A DNA stretch of 64,000 nucleotides, taken from NCBI RefSeq assembly GCF_022539665.2, contig NC_081333.1, positions 6,074,971 through 6,138,970 of the forward strand, read 5' to 3'. The notes under the pieces were generated by a model. It searched no databases. It had not been told where the DNA came from and was given only the letters and a program-made list of their open reading frames with translations. Both the position numbers and the translations under genes were made by a program. This document shows, piece by piece, positions 44,401 through 57,800 of this stretch. Source of the stretch: Daphnia carinata. Taxonomy: Eukaryota > Arthropoda > Branchiopoda > Diplostraca > Daphniidae. The stretch's first letter is position 1. Every line of letters begins with the position of its first letter.

Positions 44401-46338
44401 TCCCTAATAAGCTGCAAGGATGACTGAACAGCCAACCAAATGTCCATTTTTATCGCCATGGTTGTTCTGCGATAACTAGAAGAACGTGATGTGGGTTACT
44501 CTTTGGTAACGAAGCCATACGCTGGCACAATGGTTTGCCAAATAGCATTCTACAGAACACCTAGAACGGCAGCTGATGCTGGTTTAAATACAAACGTCAA
44601 TTATAAACCAGCTGGCTCGTTATTGATACGGCGTAATAGTAAACGACACATCAATGTGAATACAAAACAGCGGGCACTGCCGTATTTCTTCACCGTCGAC
44701 CCACTCTAGACGCTCACGATTGTTAACTCGTGGGCCAACTGAAGAAACACGAATAAAAAGAAAAACCAGACCTGTAAGGTCTAAATGTGTATTATAACCA
44801 GCAAGTACAAACAGCGTGGAGAGGAGTACCTACTACCGCCACTTTAACCTTGGAGTAATATTTCGTAAGAAAACAAAAAAACCAACGAGACGATATTGAA
44901 GTGTGTATATAAACGGTTGCTGGTTGGGTTTGGGCCAGGGAGGTTAATAATAGAGAGTAATAATATGGAGTTGTATCAGGAATGGCTAAAGCTAGATAAA
45001 CTAATACCAACATCGATACACAAGTAAACGGATTAATGAGAGACACATAATTTTTAAAAAATGGACTATAAGAAAAGAGACTATGCTTATGAAAAAGATG
45101 AAAACAGCGGATCAGAATTCTCAGCGGTAGCAAAACCACGTCCAACTAGCTAAAATGTCCCAATCTTTCTTGTTCTGTTATTGTTTTTTTTTTTTTTTTC
45201 TTTTGCATCTTCAATTGAGTCTGTTCACGTAGCACATAATGATTCTCCGTATTTCGATGTAACGAACGTCATGCAGGTGACCCAAAAGAAAGTCATTCAC
45301 GTAACTTATTACTGGATTTTTGTTTTTCGATTATCACAACAAACAAAGGAGATAAAAATGAAACTCTTCAAAGTGCCGCTTCTTCCCTCCTCTTTACAAA
45401 CCCTTTTTTTTTGCCACCCCAGCAATGACTTTTCTTTGGCAAAGGTATCCGACTAACCGACTTTTTCTCTTCCTGCCAATCATGGACAAGGCAGGTTTCC
45501 AGTTGCGATGGAACAGTTTTTTTCTTTTTCTTTCCCTAATTAGCAGGATTGTGCGTCCACAACCAGAGAGGAGGTTTAAGGCTAGCGTAAAGTAAATGCA
45601 GTTTCGGTATAAAGAAAAGAAAGAAAGAGAAAGGGGTGAAACAAAATCTAACCATCGCGCTCATCAATCAAAAACCGAAAGTTTGGAGATGGACGAACTT
45701 GTGAACAAGGAACCAACGAAAATGTATCAGGTCAAAGGGACTTTAGACGGTATCGAGTCACGGGAAATATAACGCCTTGCAGTTCGGAAAAAAAAAGGGA
45801 AAAACATTGACAAGAACGAAAAAGAGGGAAAGAAAATGAAGCATCTGTTGTCCAGCCACGAGCAAATACAAAAGCCACAAGAACATGAACTGTACATGTA
45901 AAAATTGGGATAACTTAAACGGCAGACAGCACATGGAGAAACTGAAATATGAAACCAAACAACGAAGGGGTTCACAAGCCAAGAGTGCTATTGGGAAAAG
46001 AAAAGAAAATTTTTTTTATTGTGATGGTGTTGATTTTAAGAAAATTCGTGGTCGGAAGCGTTATTGCACAAATTTTGGAAACGGAATCGATACAAGGAGA
46101 AATACAACTAGATACGGTCGTAAGTAAGAAGTTGTCAAGCACTTATCGTAAGATGCCGCCGATAACGACACATTCAAATAAAACAAATACTGTGATATCA
46201 GAAACATAAACAAAGTCAGAATCCTTTTATTTTTTTTATCCACCTATTTTTTTTTTCGCACCGGCAGACAAAGACAGCTTTCTGTTTGTTTTTTTCTTCC
46301 CTTTTGTAGAGTTCATTTTCGTCCAGTAATGAATTTCC
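41421..46338. other. Intergenic, no supported gene
   Basis: Open frames here are short, lack splice logic and show no family motifs. Low-complexity T/G-rich tracts occur near 44215-44265. The right end is probably the SNAP-25 3' UTR on the minus strand. Confidence 0.45.
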
Positions 46339-49300
46339 TTAGGCCTTCTTTAGTAATTGTCCAGCACGTTGATTGGCGATAGATATCCTGTTCTCGTTGG
46401 ATTCACCCTGTAAATGAAAGTGTAATTAGTAGGATCGACTTTGAGCCAATGATTAACGAAGTGCCTCTAGCCTACAAGAACTATTATTGCTGTTCTACAA
46501 CAGCGATTTTCTCCCAAAAGGGAGGAACGCGACGCGCAAATCGAAGGTTATCGCATGGCAGTTCAATGATTGCATTTTCCCAATATTACGCAGTAAATGG
46601 CTACAATATCTCTAAACCGTAACTGTTCCGATAGTAGCGTCTGCAAAAGCGGCAAAATACGCAGAAAAAAAAAAAAATAAACAAAATAAAACGGTTAAAA
46701 CTGCAAAAGAAGCGCCCGTCTATTTTTTTTTGGAGGGGGGGGATTAAAGTATGTGTCTTAATGTCCGTACTGCACATGTTCGTTTCGTCAATCGGGAGCT
46801 TATTTCAGCAACTTGCCAGCATGCTGGCTCGCTTCCGTGACACGAACGACGTTCGAAGTGCCCTGCACAAGATTATCGCCATACATTTTACCATAAATTT
46901 AAATCTGCCATCACATGTTTATAGGATGTTTAGATATATAGGACCATATGGGATAAAAAAAAAAAGTTGCATTTTGCCATACTTTTTTTTTCCTTTTTTC
47001 TTTCTCGCAAAATTTCTTCTTACCTTGGCGTTGATTCGATCCAGTTGTCTGTTCTGGTTCTCGATTTCTGACCCCATGTCGATGGCCATATTGCGCAAAT
47101 TACCAATCATGGTGCTCACTTGGGTCATATTTTCCTCCATTTCACCTTCTCGAGCATCTTTGCTGATCCTGTTCAAAGATAAAACACAAGCACAAACAGC
47201 ATCAAGAAAAGACTCAATTGGCAGTAACTGCTAGTAAGTTCTTATAGGAAGACTACGCCTTACTTGGCAATGTAACCGCCTGCTGGACCAATTCCGTTGC
47301 GGTCATCCATGACCCTAGTTGGCTGATTATTGACTATTTTACCATCATCGTTGCCTTTCCACGTTCCTTCATCTTCCTTAAATTGCGACGATCTGGAAAA
47401 AAGGCCGCAGAAAATATCAATTATTTATTATTACGCACACACCCATTCACATTCAAATTCACCAATGCAAAAACAAACAAAAAACAAAACAAAACAAAAT
47501 CCTTGTTAAGTAACCCCCCTCTCCCGACCCTACTGCTTACAAAACGAAAAATAATGGAAGGGAAAAGACGTATTTGCTAAAGCTCACTTGTTGCAAGGAA
47601 GGACACACAGCCCGCAGCACTTCTCCATGCCTGCCAGATTACTCTCGGCTTCTTTCATATCCGCATTAATTTGGTCCATACCCTCTTCAATGCGGTCCAG
47701 TTGTTCTGTATTTATGTGTTTATCATAAAGCTTGGATTAACATCAGAGTAATGGTATTATGGCTGAACAGACTGAAGACAAATAGTCATGAACACACACA
47801 AAAAAAGCGAAAGTATTAAAATGGAGGAACTAAAATGCTAGGCATGCTAAAATTGTCCCAATTTCTCGAGGAAAGCTTGTGATTTTGATTTTAAATGAGA
47901 TGCAACGCATTAAAAGAACGCATGCAGCTCTCTTAAAGTATTTTAACATAAATTTTGAAAAAGACTGCACGAGAGATAACCCATGCTCGATGATTAACCA
48001 AGCGGTGTCAAGCGATAACAAGCAAAAACCAATTGGAAACGAAATGGCCTGAGAACAAGATTTGACCCTTCCCAGTGAGATTTGTGCATTAAAAACGAGA
48101 GCAAATTGTTCAACTTTGTTACAATACAGTAAAGACAAACTGAGAATGAACAACAATCTTACCGCCTTGTCCGTGCAAATTTTCAAGAGTTTTGGCACCA
48201 ACATCTTGACTCTACGGGGGAAAAAAATGGCAAAACAAAACTCAAAAAGCTATAAAATAAAATAAAAATTTACGAGCAAAACTGAAATTATACGTAACAA
48301 ATGATAAACGAAAAAAGATAGAACAATACGGGAAAAAACGACAATACGGCAATGTACTAATACAGCTAGGCATCGGTCTATCAACCGTCGGAGGCAAAAA
48401 AAAAAACCCAAATCAAGTTGAACTATCGTGGCTAATAAGTTATATCAAAATTTATTGTAAAAAAAATGTGGTGAAGGTAAAAAGATGTGGTGAAGGTAAA
48501 AAGATGTGGAACGATTCATTTTCTAACGACTGACGAAACCAAGCAATGGCGATCTAATGCATCACCTTTCGATTCATTGATGGACACGGCTAAGGATAAT
48601 AATTGATTCGAGATTGTAATGGGCTTTGAGGCCGTGCCTTTTTCATCTCAACCCAACAGGCAACCACGAGCATTTATCGTAGCCACAAGTGATAGTTACG
48701 TAAAGGAACGAGAGGAAGTTGCTAGCAATAAATCCGTCGATAGCAATCATGTGGAACTAAATGCGCCCAGTGAAGCAGAAAAATCGCAAAATGCGACAAC
48801 ATGCACGACAACACTAATTCAAGCTAAAATGATACAGCTAGATAACAACAATGAAACTTAAAGTTTTCTTTGAACGGCGGCTAACTGATTTTCGATATTG
48901 ACATTGCAATAAAACGTCAAACTTGGCAGAAAAGAATATAAATGTTATTGCGCAGGTATGTTCATGTACCTCCTTGGTCATCCAACGCCACAAGTGTCCG
49001 AATGCCGGCTTCTTTGCTCTAGAAATACAAACAAACAATGGCGACACGTTGGCGTGACAGAAAGACGACCCAAACAACGACATCGGAAACGAAACAAACG
49101 CTGTCAAGGCATCCGTGTTTGCTGATACCATTTAAAAGTGATATGCAAGTTTCTGCTGCACTCTCTCAAACTTTTTTTTACATTCAGTTTTATCAGTTTA
49201 CTTCAGAAGTGGTATGATTTGATGCGGACGTTGGCGAGATACAGAGCAGTGCAGAAATGTCTTGATTTCTCAAATGGTAACAACAATACCTCCACGTTCA

Positions 49301-52300
49301 ATGTTCGGTTCAAGTTTTAACGATGTTCGCGCTGTGCGAATACCGAATCAGTACAATGCAGACCCTGCGCGAGTATGCAAAAATCAATAGGGAGCACTAG
49401 GCCGTATGATTCGAATGGCTGCACTTTGCCCTTCTTTTCTTCACGAGCGAAAACTTAGTTTGGGTGGCACAAAACGATGCACCATGGCTGCAAACTTGGT
49501 ACTTTCCCGTGCGTAGGAGGAGAACACCACAGGTGTCACACGGCTCTATTCTACACACGTTTTCTCCCAGTAGTTGCTCGAGAGAACTTCCTTTCATTGA
49601 AAGCCATATCTCCGACAAACCGGTGGAACATCACTACCCGACATATATACTTTTTAAAACCTAACTTCCCAACTTACCTCTTCGCACAGCAACATCATCC
49701 GACGAGTGCTCTCCAACGACTTGAAAAATAAACAAGAAACATTCATTGATTAATTGATTTTGTAAGCTAGCGATATTGCAAAAATAAGTCTGATTTTCAT
49801 AACAAAAGCACATTGACAGACGATGGGTTCACTTTTTCGCATAAAGAATTAGGGTTGACAAAACTTTTTACGAATACGCCGTGGTCAACTATGAATGGAA
49901 AATCAACTAGAGCACCTGAAAATATTGTGAGGATCCTCATGGACGGGGAAGGGGCGACTTCAATTTCTGTGAAACGTTCAATGAAGATAAAACACGATAG
50001 CCTCTAGATATAATCTTGCTATAGGTCAACCTGGCGTAGACTTTGTCGGTCAAGGCACGCACTGCTCTAATACAGTGCAAACTAAATTCCAAGTGACGGA
50101 ATTAGTCACTAAACAAAAAAACAGGCGATCTTCTGACGGAAATTGAAAAATATAGCCTAGCTTAAGGTACGCTCTTTGAACAAAGGCCGCGAAGCTATTC
50201 AGGCGACGTGGAAAATCCATTGAGCAGTGAAAGAGCGCAGACGAAAGGCAGGCGTAGGTGTCTGTGCGCTACCGAGGAATGATGATAAATTCATGAATGT
50301 AGATTAATAAAATAGAAGGGCGTTGGCCTCGGGAGTAGGCCAACTGTATAAGGCTACATTAGGGGCACTTACGTGCACGGAAAACACGATGACGAAGGTA
50401 CATGGAAGGATACGACCTCATTGCGTGTTCAAGGTACAGACAATAAGAAATGACATGGCTAGGGACAGGGAAAAGGCCAACTAAAAAAGAAATAAAATTA
50501 AAAAAAAAAAAGTAAGTAAATAAATAAAAAATTCCAAAGCGAGTGAATTGCTACGAATATCGTGGTAACGCCGGTTCATCGAAGGAAAATAGGTAGCCGA
50601 ACAAGACTAGTGACAATGACGAAACAGACCGACAGGCCAACAAGGCTAGGCGACATTCTGACGTGCTCGCCCAAGCGCATCTTTTGTCTCGCGCCGTTAT
50701 CGTTGCTTATATCGGCGCCTTTGATATAAGGCGGAAGGTTATTCCAGCCATGCGAACAAGGCAGAAAGAAGAAAGGCGTTCTAAAAATGGACCAGAGGCG
50801 GCTACGGAGACAACCATGGCAAAGAAAAGTCCTAGAATCAAAAAAGCTAAAAACTAAAAACACACGCACACATAAAAAAAAACTAAATCCTTATGTTCTT
50901 TTATCTAGACCGAATGGACACAGCCAATTACGGATTGGCAATGGGCTAGATATGTGTCTCACGTCTAATCGTTAACAGCACACCGCCTCCGATCATCTTC
51001 GCATTATTAAATGGCCTTTTTTTTCTTCACCAACCGATTTGTCATTTCTCTTCACGAGGATGCATTCGAAAAGGAGTGAGAGTATCATTGAGGATTGCAT
51101 GTTGTGGAAAGAAGCTGATACGTCAACACCATCAACGTACAATCAACTGGAAGCAAACAAAGGAATCCCCGAGGTTCAACGTTTGCATGCCCATTAGTAC
51201 CCACAGCCCACGCCGATTTTCATTGGTCATGAAGAAAGTGGCTTGTTAAGCCTACCTCTTACTCTGTGCCATATACTGGGTGGATTGGGTGCGGGGAAAA
51301 CGAGGTGTGAGATAAAGTGGTATCCATAATCACCTCGACGGTGACATCCTCGATGTCTTGCTGGAGCTGATTGGCAAACTGGCGAACGGGTGGGTTGGTC
51401 GGTGGGTTCTTGGGATCGGTGGATCCTTTGACAATCGAAGAGCCTTTGCTCTTATTACCTGGTGCCGCTTCGACCCCCATCGTCGTCTTGTATGTCGCAC
51501 AGGATTGATGAAATGCGCTTTTTTTTCAGCCTACGGTTTTCTAAGTGTCAGACAGCCAGATTCCGCCGACCTCAGATTTCCAGTAGGTTCCCGCTCAAAC
51601 AACACAGCGCAAACAATCGCTTTGTTCTTGAAGGACACCGTGAATCCGATGATCAATTGAAGGAAACCTTATCCACAGTGAAGTATCAGTCGGTGTTGGC
51701 GCGAGTATCAGTGCAGCAATAGCGATGTTGATGGTGAATGGCGACAGAAAGCTAGGACGCACGTGAAGTCACTGGAGTCATCGTTTCCCTTGGTTACGCG
51801 ATCCATACCTACGGTGACGAAAAGAGGCACTTCCACGCGGCTATTTGCAGTACGCCTAGACAATTCTGCCGAGTAAGCGATCTACAGTTTTTTTTCTTTT
51901 TTGTTGTGGCTCGAGTTTGACGTCCCAGTCGCTGTTTAGAGACCAACGTCCCAAAACAGAATTGACTGGCCGACGCCCTACCACCTTTCGCTACACAATT
52001 TTGGAGAAAGTCAAACTATTCTTGCTTATCTGTTTCCTTTTTATTCGATGTAGACTTTCTTTTTTCCTTTTTCTTGTTTTATTCTGTCGTACGAAGAAAT
52101 AGTCGAGCCAATGGAGGCACCCAAAAACCCAAGCAAGCGAATGGCATACGATGAAAACGTCAGTTGCGGAGAAAAAGGGTGACGCAAAGCACGCGACCAA
52201 ACTATCAACCATTGGCCAAAAGTCCAATGGAGAAACGTTCCAGCCGTTCGTGTTGAGAGTCTGTCCGGGTTTGACCAGCCGTTGCCCCTTCGAACAAGGA

Positions 52301-54789
52301 TAGCGGTAATAACTATCGAAAGACGAACGTCACACGCAAAGATAAAGTTGTGTGAATAACAGTTGAATAAACTGACCAACGGTTGGGGAAATACATCAGC
52401 GCGTCACACGATAGACGAGAATAGAACGAGAGAAGAGGGAAGGCTTTGAAGAACGGCAACTTGAGCAAGGTTCATACCATGAACAATACGATTGGTGGGG
52501 AAAACGAAGAGTCGCACATAGTGCAAACAAAAGGCCAAAGCCGGGTAAGCAGGTTCGATAAACTGGTTATTAGAGGTTCCGGCTAGCAGACAGGCTTTTG
52601 GCCAATATCGGTGTTGGCGTGAATCAACGCCAATAGAAACCGACAAAGAAAGACGACAAATTGGCGACTTCTATCTCCGTCAGACAGACGACACACGGTT
52701 AAAAGCTCAACTAGTTTGACCAGAAGGGGACTTTTGTCAATGCAGAACACAAGACTCCCGTCTTCCATCGGTCGAACGATGGTTTCTTCAGGTGAATGTT
52801 TCCATTATGGTTGTCTGCTGATTCTTTATTTTTTCCTTTCTTTTTTTTTTTTTTTTTTTGCTTGCTCCAGGGATTAGAACCACAAAGAAAAGGCCGAGTT
52901 TCTAAGATTGATCCATCCGGTCTCTTATGTTGCACGAGCTCCAAATGTCTGCGCTAACGGCTGAGGTAGGGTAAGGTAAACGAGAGAGCGTAATCACCAA
53001 GGAAGAACGACGTTGATGAGGCTATCACTCAACAATTCCAATCGACAAAGAGAATGATGCCACCTGATCGAAGACAAGGATGCACCCGAGGAGAGACTAA
53101 TGAAGAAGACACTGGGGAAGTGTTTGGAACAATGGCCGTGCACAAAAATGTGACTGAGCACGTATGTCACGGTCGTCGAACTACGTGACACTTTGGACAG
53201 CTCGTCAACGAGCAAGTCACAAGAGGCGGAGGAGAAGAAGAATAAGATTTTCTTTACTAACTCCCACTTCCTTTTTTTTTTTTTTTTTTTTTACCTTTGG
53301 GACGATCGATACGTCTATAATGGCAGTATTCAAAACAAGCAAGCAGTAAAACAGCCGAAAACTTAACAACGTAAAGTCACGACCTTGACGGTCGATTACA
53401 ATATCACGTTGGTAAGTAAAACGCAAAAGCGCTTAAGAAACGTAACAGCACATCTTCGCCTCGCTTCGTTCTTGTCTTTGTTTTTGTTGTTGAAAAATTC
53501 AAGTGGAGGCAAGACCAAGACGATGCAGCCGGTCCGAAACGAAACTGTGCCCTCACTGGAACTTGGTCGGTTAGTACTTATTCTCCGGGACTAAGGATGA
53601 GCGGATCGATTCAGGAAGGCGGAAACAGGCTGCTCCGTAACGGCGCACCTGTCCGACGACGCCGCTAGTCCCTTTCCGTTGCCCTTGCAGGTAAATTGGT
53701 TCACACTTGTCCTTCCTTTTCCCGTTTTTCTCTATCGAATTCGATTTCCTGAAATATGTTTTTAAGTAATTCTCTGTATCCAGAATAATCAGAGACGCCG
53801 GTCTGGCCAACTTTGTCCGACTATCAACAGGCTGGTTTAATTCCTATAGAGTTAGTCAGTCTACGGCGACGGAATGAAGAAGGCGCAAGGTGTAATCGTC
53901 AAACTGATGCAGCGCGTTTGCATCGAGTTGGGCCCGTTTACGCGCACACCTAGCCACAAACGTTAGGACGACGTAAAGGCGGCAAAGGACTGGCAGAAAC
54001 AATTCAGTCGTCCAGGCACGAGACTTCGATGAAAACGCAGGCAAAAGCGACACACAACGCGCCCGCGCGCATCCTGTCTCACGCAGTTATCGGATTTCGA
54101 ACTATAGTCTGGCGCACTTACGCGCTTTATTTTCTTTTACAATTCAGCAAGAACTACGCCGAACGGACTCGGCCGGCCTTTCCTTACAGTCACATGTCGA
54201 CATTTCACTCAAGCAATATTGTGACTTAGCAGTGGATTCTCTTGGAATCAATCTTGACACTCTAGACGCAGGCACACTTTTAGCAGGTATTGTTGGGGAA
54301 AAAAATGGCGAAAACTGACTTCTGTGCAACGGTCGCACAGACACATGGTTACATATAACTGGTGCTTGTTTACGCGCTTGGCTGACATATGGGATAAAAT
54401 GTCAGCGCACAGTCACTTACGTATAACCGATCAATTTATATAGTGGATATAACAGGCGGTATCGACTCCTACGCGCATTCTCCCGTATGGTTGTGAGTTT
54501 CAATTTCGGTGGTGAAATGGAACGCGCGCTTGCCTTTTGAATGTTAGTCACCTCAAATGTCCGGGTGGAATCATTGACCGTTCTGGTAGTTGCGCGATTC
54601 TATGACATGTTTCTCCGTTATAAACGTTATAATGTACTTGGACAGGTAGCATCGGCTAAAGTGAAACCATCGTCGTCTAATGGAAAAAAAATGGACTGAA
54701 CACGTTACCTCGTCGGTGACTTGATTGGATTTCATCTGCAACTCCTGCAGTTCGGTCTTGGGAGCACCATTTTCCGCTGCGGCTGCCAT
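46339..54789 (-). CDS. Snap25: t-SNARE SNAP-25
   Basis: Contributes two helices (Qb and Qc) to the synaptic SNARE complex with syntaxin and synaptobrevin at the presynaptic membrane. Exons, transcript order: 54709-54789, 49678-49719, 48163-48211, 47588-47705, 47264-47392, 47024-47168, 46339-46407. They sum to 633 nt, 210 aa plus stop; all introns GT-AG and phases agree. Qb helix includes [15 protein letters not shown] and [18 protein letters not shown], with zero-layer Gln about residue 56. The linker has the palmitoylated Cys cluster CCGLCVLPC (87, 88, 91, 95). The Qc helix includes [15 protein letters not shown] and NQNRQLDRI, with zero-layer Gln about 178. It ends QLLKKA. The first coding exon ([10 protein letters not shown]) is preceded by a 5' UTR acceptor at 54819, so the promoter lies further right. 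The first coding intron is 5 kb. No defects seen. Confidence 0.96.
51334..51480 (-). CDS. Candidate alternative first exon of SNAP-25
   Basis: Inside SNAP-25 intron 1, same strand. An ATG at 51480 opens 49 codons ([15 protein letters not shown] ... [16 protein letters not shown]) that end in phase 0 at a GAG/GTGATT donor (51333). Exon 2 of SNAP-25 also starts in phase 0 with SLESTRRM, so splicing would give an isoform with a longer, different N-terminus. The acidic amphipathic end is compatible with the start of the Qb helix. There is no direct evidence of transcription; it may be a chance frame. Confidence 0.35.
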
Positions 54790-54818
54790 TTTTAAATGTA
54801 TCTTTTGCGGTTAGTCAC

Positions 54819-57800
54819 CTGCACGAAACATAAAATTACGAAGAGATTAGAATTTGAAGAAGACAACAACAAAATATAGGTAATCCAAACTGATAGATTT
54901 ATTCTTATTTCCGACAACGTGCACTTCAAGGCATGGATACTATGGAGGTGTAAGACTAAAATTTTTCTCATCCGGCAACGCGTGCGTAAGTACCAAACAT
55001 GGCTGCCATCCTGGTATCCTTTTGATGCAAAATTGCAAATATACTCGAGGCGGTCAGTACCACTACGATAGTCATATTCTGTACTTAGAGCCTCGTTACT
55101 GAATGAGGCAAAAAGCAAAAATTTATGGTTGGATGTCTCTTTACATTTAGTTCTTGGTTCCTCCTTCCGCTACCTTCCCTCCCGGTAGCCAAGCAAGCCG
55201 TCTCCTATAGCCCCAACCTCTTCTCCGCCTCTGTCTCTGGCTGACGGAGGTCGCAAATGATATCGCAAATTTATCAAAGTGGTCTGAGTCAGAATGTTTC
55301 AATCCACCGGTGGGGATGATCGGTGATGCGCATGGTACCACGCGAACCGCGAAAGCTGCACGCAAGGCTGGTTAGGGTTTAGTAGATGCTCTATGGTGAG
55401 CGAAGGAGACAGTGACACGAAACAGATCTCTTTCATCTTTTTTCTTTTCGTCTTTTATGCAAAAACTAATTAACTGCACTTAGAATCAATGTGCAATTGC
55501 AACAATGCATCATTTTAACGTATCGAAAAGACTTCAAGTAACTATCCATAAGTTCCTTTTTTTTCTGGTTATACAGAACGCAAAACATCGACAACACAAT
55601 GGTATTGACGCCAGCTAGTTCTCGTGAGCTAGCTCACAGGCAAAGAATGAAAAACGTTGGCAGGAAAGGCAATTTAGTGGGAAATATGATATTGTGTTAA
55701 GTGACTATATAACGATTTTTCTACCATCCCAAGTTGCCAGCGCTCTGATGTCAGTCAAAGGCCACCTAGCGATAGCAACTGGCGTTTACTTGAAAAAGCA
55801 CATGTTCCGCTGTGCAATGGCGCCGTTATTGATCTACAGGATACTATGAACAGCACGATCTTCCTTTATCAACATTTTTTTAACACCTTCTAGCTCTACA
55901 GCGTCTCAGAAAATGGGGAAACTGGACTTGTTTGAAAAGTCAAATTGTGGGGGACGGCCAACATTTCAAGTCTTTTTTTTTAGAGCTCAAGTTGATCCAA
56001 TCTTTTATTAATGGGTGATTCTCAAACGGGGAGGTTGACGGAAAATTCACGCGGGAACATTGGGGGAGTGGTAGCCAGAAGCGTGCAATGTAGGCTCTTA
56101 TTGATTTTCATTGATCCTCGCCTCGCCTCCAGTTGATCGTTCTTTGGCATCATTGTGAGGCGTCTACGCGAAGGTCGGCCCGCATTCATCCCAAAGTCGC
56201 ATCCCCCCCCCCCCGTTGTGGTCTTTCCACGCCCTTTATCTGGCCAACAAATACACAGGCGCACAGCCGAACAATATTAGATCCAGCGCGTACATCGACA
56301 GTACCGGCCTCCCATCCAACACCCTCAAAACGACGCAAACTGGCGGCTAGCTTGCCAAGTAGAGCTGCGAAGATGGCGGTGCCAAGCAGATGGATTGCCC
56401 CGATTGTGGTACATCGACATGTGTACAAACTTGGCCAGTTCAGCCACCTCAATCCCATGAAAGAATTAGAAATCAAGGAAAAAGAATAAATATGTCAAAT
56501 TACACTGCATGAAAAAAAAATATATATAAATGTAGATATAAACGAGCATATCCCGCTGCAAGGGAAATGGATCGATACAAGAAAGAAATTGAAATGGGCA
56601 GTGAAATCCGTAGAAGCCTGACTGCAATTCTTTAACATTTTAAATAGTGACAGCTTTCAGCTTTACCTTGTAAATTGGCTAACCTGCTACTTCGCTTCTA
56701 ATTGTGAACCAAATTAACGGCCTGGCGAAATTTTGGTGATCATTCTCCGGAAACGTCAATACTTAAGCGCATTTCAAGGACCACTAAATAATAGCTGCTG
56801 CCAGGCAGCATTGTGCCATCGATCAGTGTGGTTAATAGCCCCGTTAAAAACTAACGTTCTTAACGCTGCATCTTCAAAAGAAAAAATAAAACAAATAGGG
56901 ACAATGGTCGATTTCAGATTCGAACAAGAGTCGGTGCGGAAAAAGTGGTAAACTAAACTAAAATCACACCATCCGTCTTTTGAATAATGCCCCCTTCCAT
57001 CTCTTACAATTGCTGAATGCCGTGGTAGAAGCCATTTTGCCTGTTTTGACTGGAAACCCAACTGAATTCACTCGAAGGTTTTCCAGGAGATCAAATCTTC
57101 GTTCATTTCGTGATGCTGTTTCACACAACAAGGAAAACTTCACATCTTGGCCCGTTTGGCATCTCATTGGGTTTCTATTTGTCCTTTGTTTGACTGCAAT
57201 CCAAATGCAAACTATGCTAATACAAGCGTGGTTTTATCACGCTGATGGGCGGGCGGCGAAAGGCAAACACTGGAACCTACGATGAAGCAGCGAAAGAGAG
57301 CTATGCATGAACTTAACAAAGAGATTGCAAAGGCAAGAACAACTGCTCCAGATGGAATGGGGGGGGGGGAGCAGCATAAGAACTCAGTAGTACCATGCGG
57401 ATCAATAGCTGGAAAAAAAAGGGGCAAGCTATCGCATTACTGCTTCGTGTTGAATGTGTGTACTAAGCCCACCATAAGATCTGCTCACCTCTTGTTAGTC
57501 AGCATAAACAATGAGCAGTAACTTGTTTTTCTGGACAACAAGATGAATTAACTAGGTAAAAAGACATGGAAATCATGAAGTTTCAAATCGTGTGCAATTG
57601 TAGCGCTGATCCCTTGTGCCTTAGCCACGGATTTTTATCAATAGACCATGGCGTTAACGAATAAACAGAAAACACAAAGACCCATCAACACCAAGACACG
57701 AACCTGGACCACAAGATATGACGTACAAGAATGACAATTATGGGTTGTTTTGCTGAAGAAAGAATACTTTTGTCCATCCTAGGAGTATTACGGAGTACTT

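Noticed and set aside
48466..48508. Tandem copy of AAAAGATGTGGTGAAGGTA in a SNAP-25 intron
   Set aside because: Only two units; ordinary short duplication.
57004..57031. MASTTAFSN exon-like block with GTAAGAG donor
   Set aside because: Phase 1 end does not fit the first SNAP-25 exon and no partner exon was found.
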